Assembly (NCBI RefSeq): GCF_023091745.1
Contig: NC_068920.1
Location: 150,751,622 to 150,815,621 of the forward strand
DNA length: 64,000 nt
Direction of reading: 5' to 3'
From: Budorcas taxicolor
Taxonomy: Eukaryota; Chordata; Mammalia; Artiodactyla; Bovidae
In this document: positions 63,936 through 64,000 of the stretch, piece after piece
Numbering within the stretch: the stretch's first letter is position 1
Layout: the number at the start of each line of letters is the position of its first letter
Notes under the pieces: model-generated
Database searches by the model: none
Seen by the model: only the letters and a program-made list of their open reading frames with translations
Told to the model about the DNA's origin: nothing
Program-made: the position numbers and the translations under genes

Positions 63936-64000
63936 TAGATGGACGTGAGTTTGAGTGAACTCTGGGAGATGGTGATGGACAGGGAGGCCTGGCATGCTGC
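62958..64000 (+). mobile_element. BovB LINE, longest copy, runs off the window
   Basis: Sense BovB, at least 1.04 kb: from ACTTCTGCTTTATTGACTATG through the RT core and C-terminal domain to the edge (GCCTGGCATGCTGC). The 3' terminus lies beyond base 64000. 5'-truncated. Confidence 0.96.

Overview
The window is nuclear DNA from a ruminant, most likely a bovid (cattle, sheep or goat). The evidence is the repeat content: many tRNA-headed Bov-tA/Bov-A2 SINEs, many 5'-truncated BovB (RTE-class) LINEs, artiodactyl L1 3' ends, CHR-type SINEs, and an older mammalian layer of MIR, L2, L1M-like pieces and MLT1-like LTRs. I cannot tell the species apart from this sequence alone. I recognise no functional protein-coding gene, no tRNA or rRNA gene and no prokaryotic-type system. 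It reads as a gene-poor intergenic or long intronic region. By my rough tally at least a third is recognisable transposon sequence. Almost every open reading frame is a strand of BovB, L1 or SINE read in a chance frame.

Layout. 1-10.4 kb: MLT1-like LTRs, SINEs, two BovB fragments, a possible exon (2699-2849), a possible retrocopy (5854-6614), and two MIRs. 10.4-14.3 kb: mostly single-copy AT-rich sequence with a TG microsatellite. 14.3-20.6 kb: BovB and L1 insertions, including an L1 inside a BovB and a short BovB with an 18-bp target-site duplication (TSD). 20.6-24.3 kb: single-copy sequence with the only CpG island (about 23.4-23.7 kb), which carries a strong splice-donor match. 24.3-27.8 kb: old L1 and L2 cut by SINEs. 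27.8-29.5 kb: single-copy sequence with an octamer-like dyad. 29.5-39.8 kb: SINEs, L2, microsatellites and a BovB inside a SINE. 39.8-42.3 kb: an L1 with an inverted 5' part, an 11-bp TSD and a nested BovB. 42.4-50.8 kb: old L1 with a palindromic AT block, BovB and SINE copies. 50.9-52.7 kb: a local rearrangement of direct and inverted copies, next to an L1 that may carry a 3' transduction. 52.7-57.9 kb: old L1 pieces and L2. 57.9-62.8 kb: mostly single-copy. 62.96 kb to the end: the best-preserved BovB reverse transcriptase, running off the window.

The useful content is the record of insertion and rearrangement: several elements have exact TSDs, nesting gives relative ages, and one segment looks like template-switch repair. 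BovB and L1 encode the enzymes for their own copying, and SINEs borrow such machinery; no copy here looks competent. The best hints of host function are the CpG island, the possible exon and a few homeobox/POU-like palindromes in single-copy DNA, all unproven.
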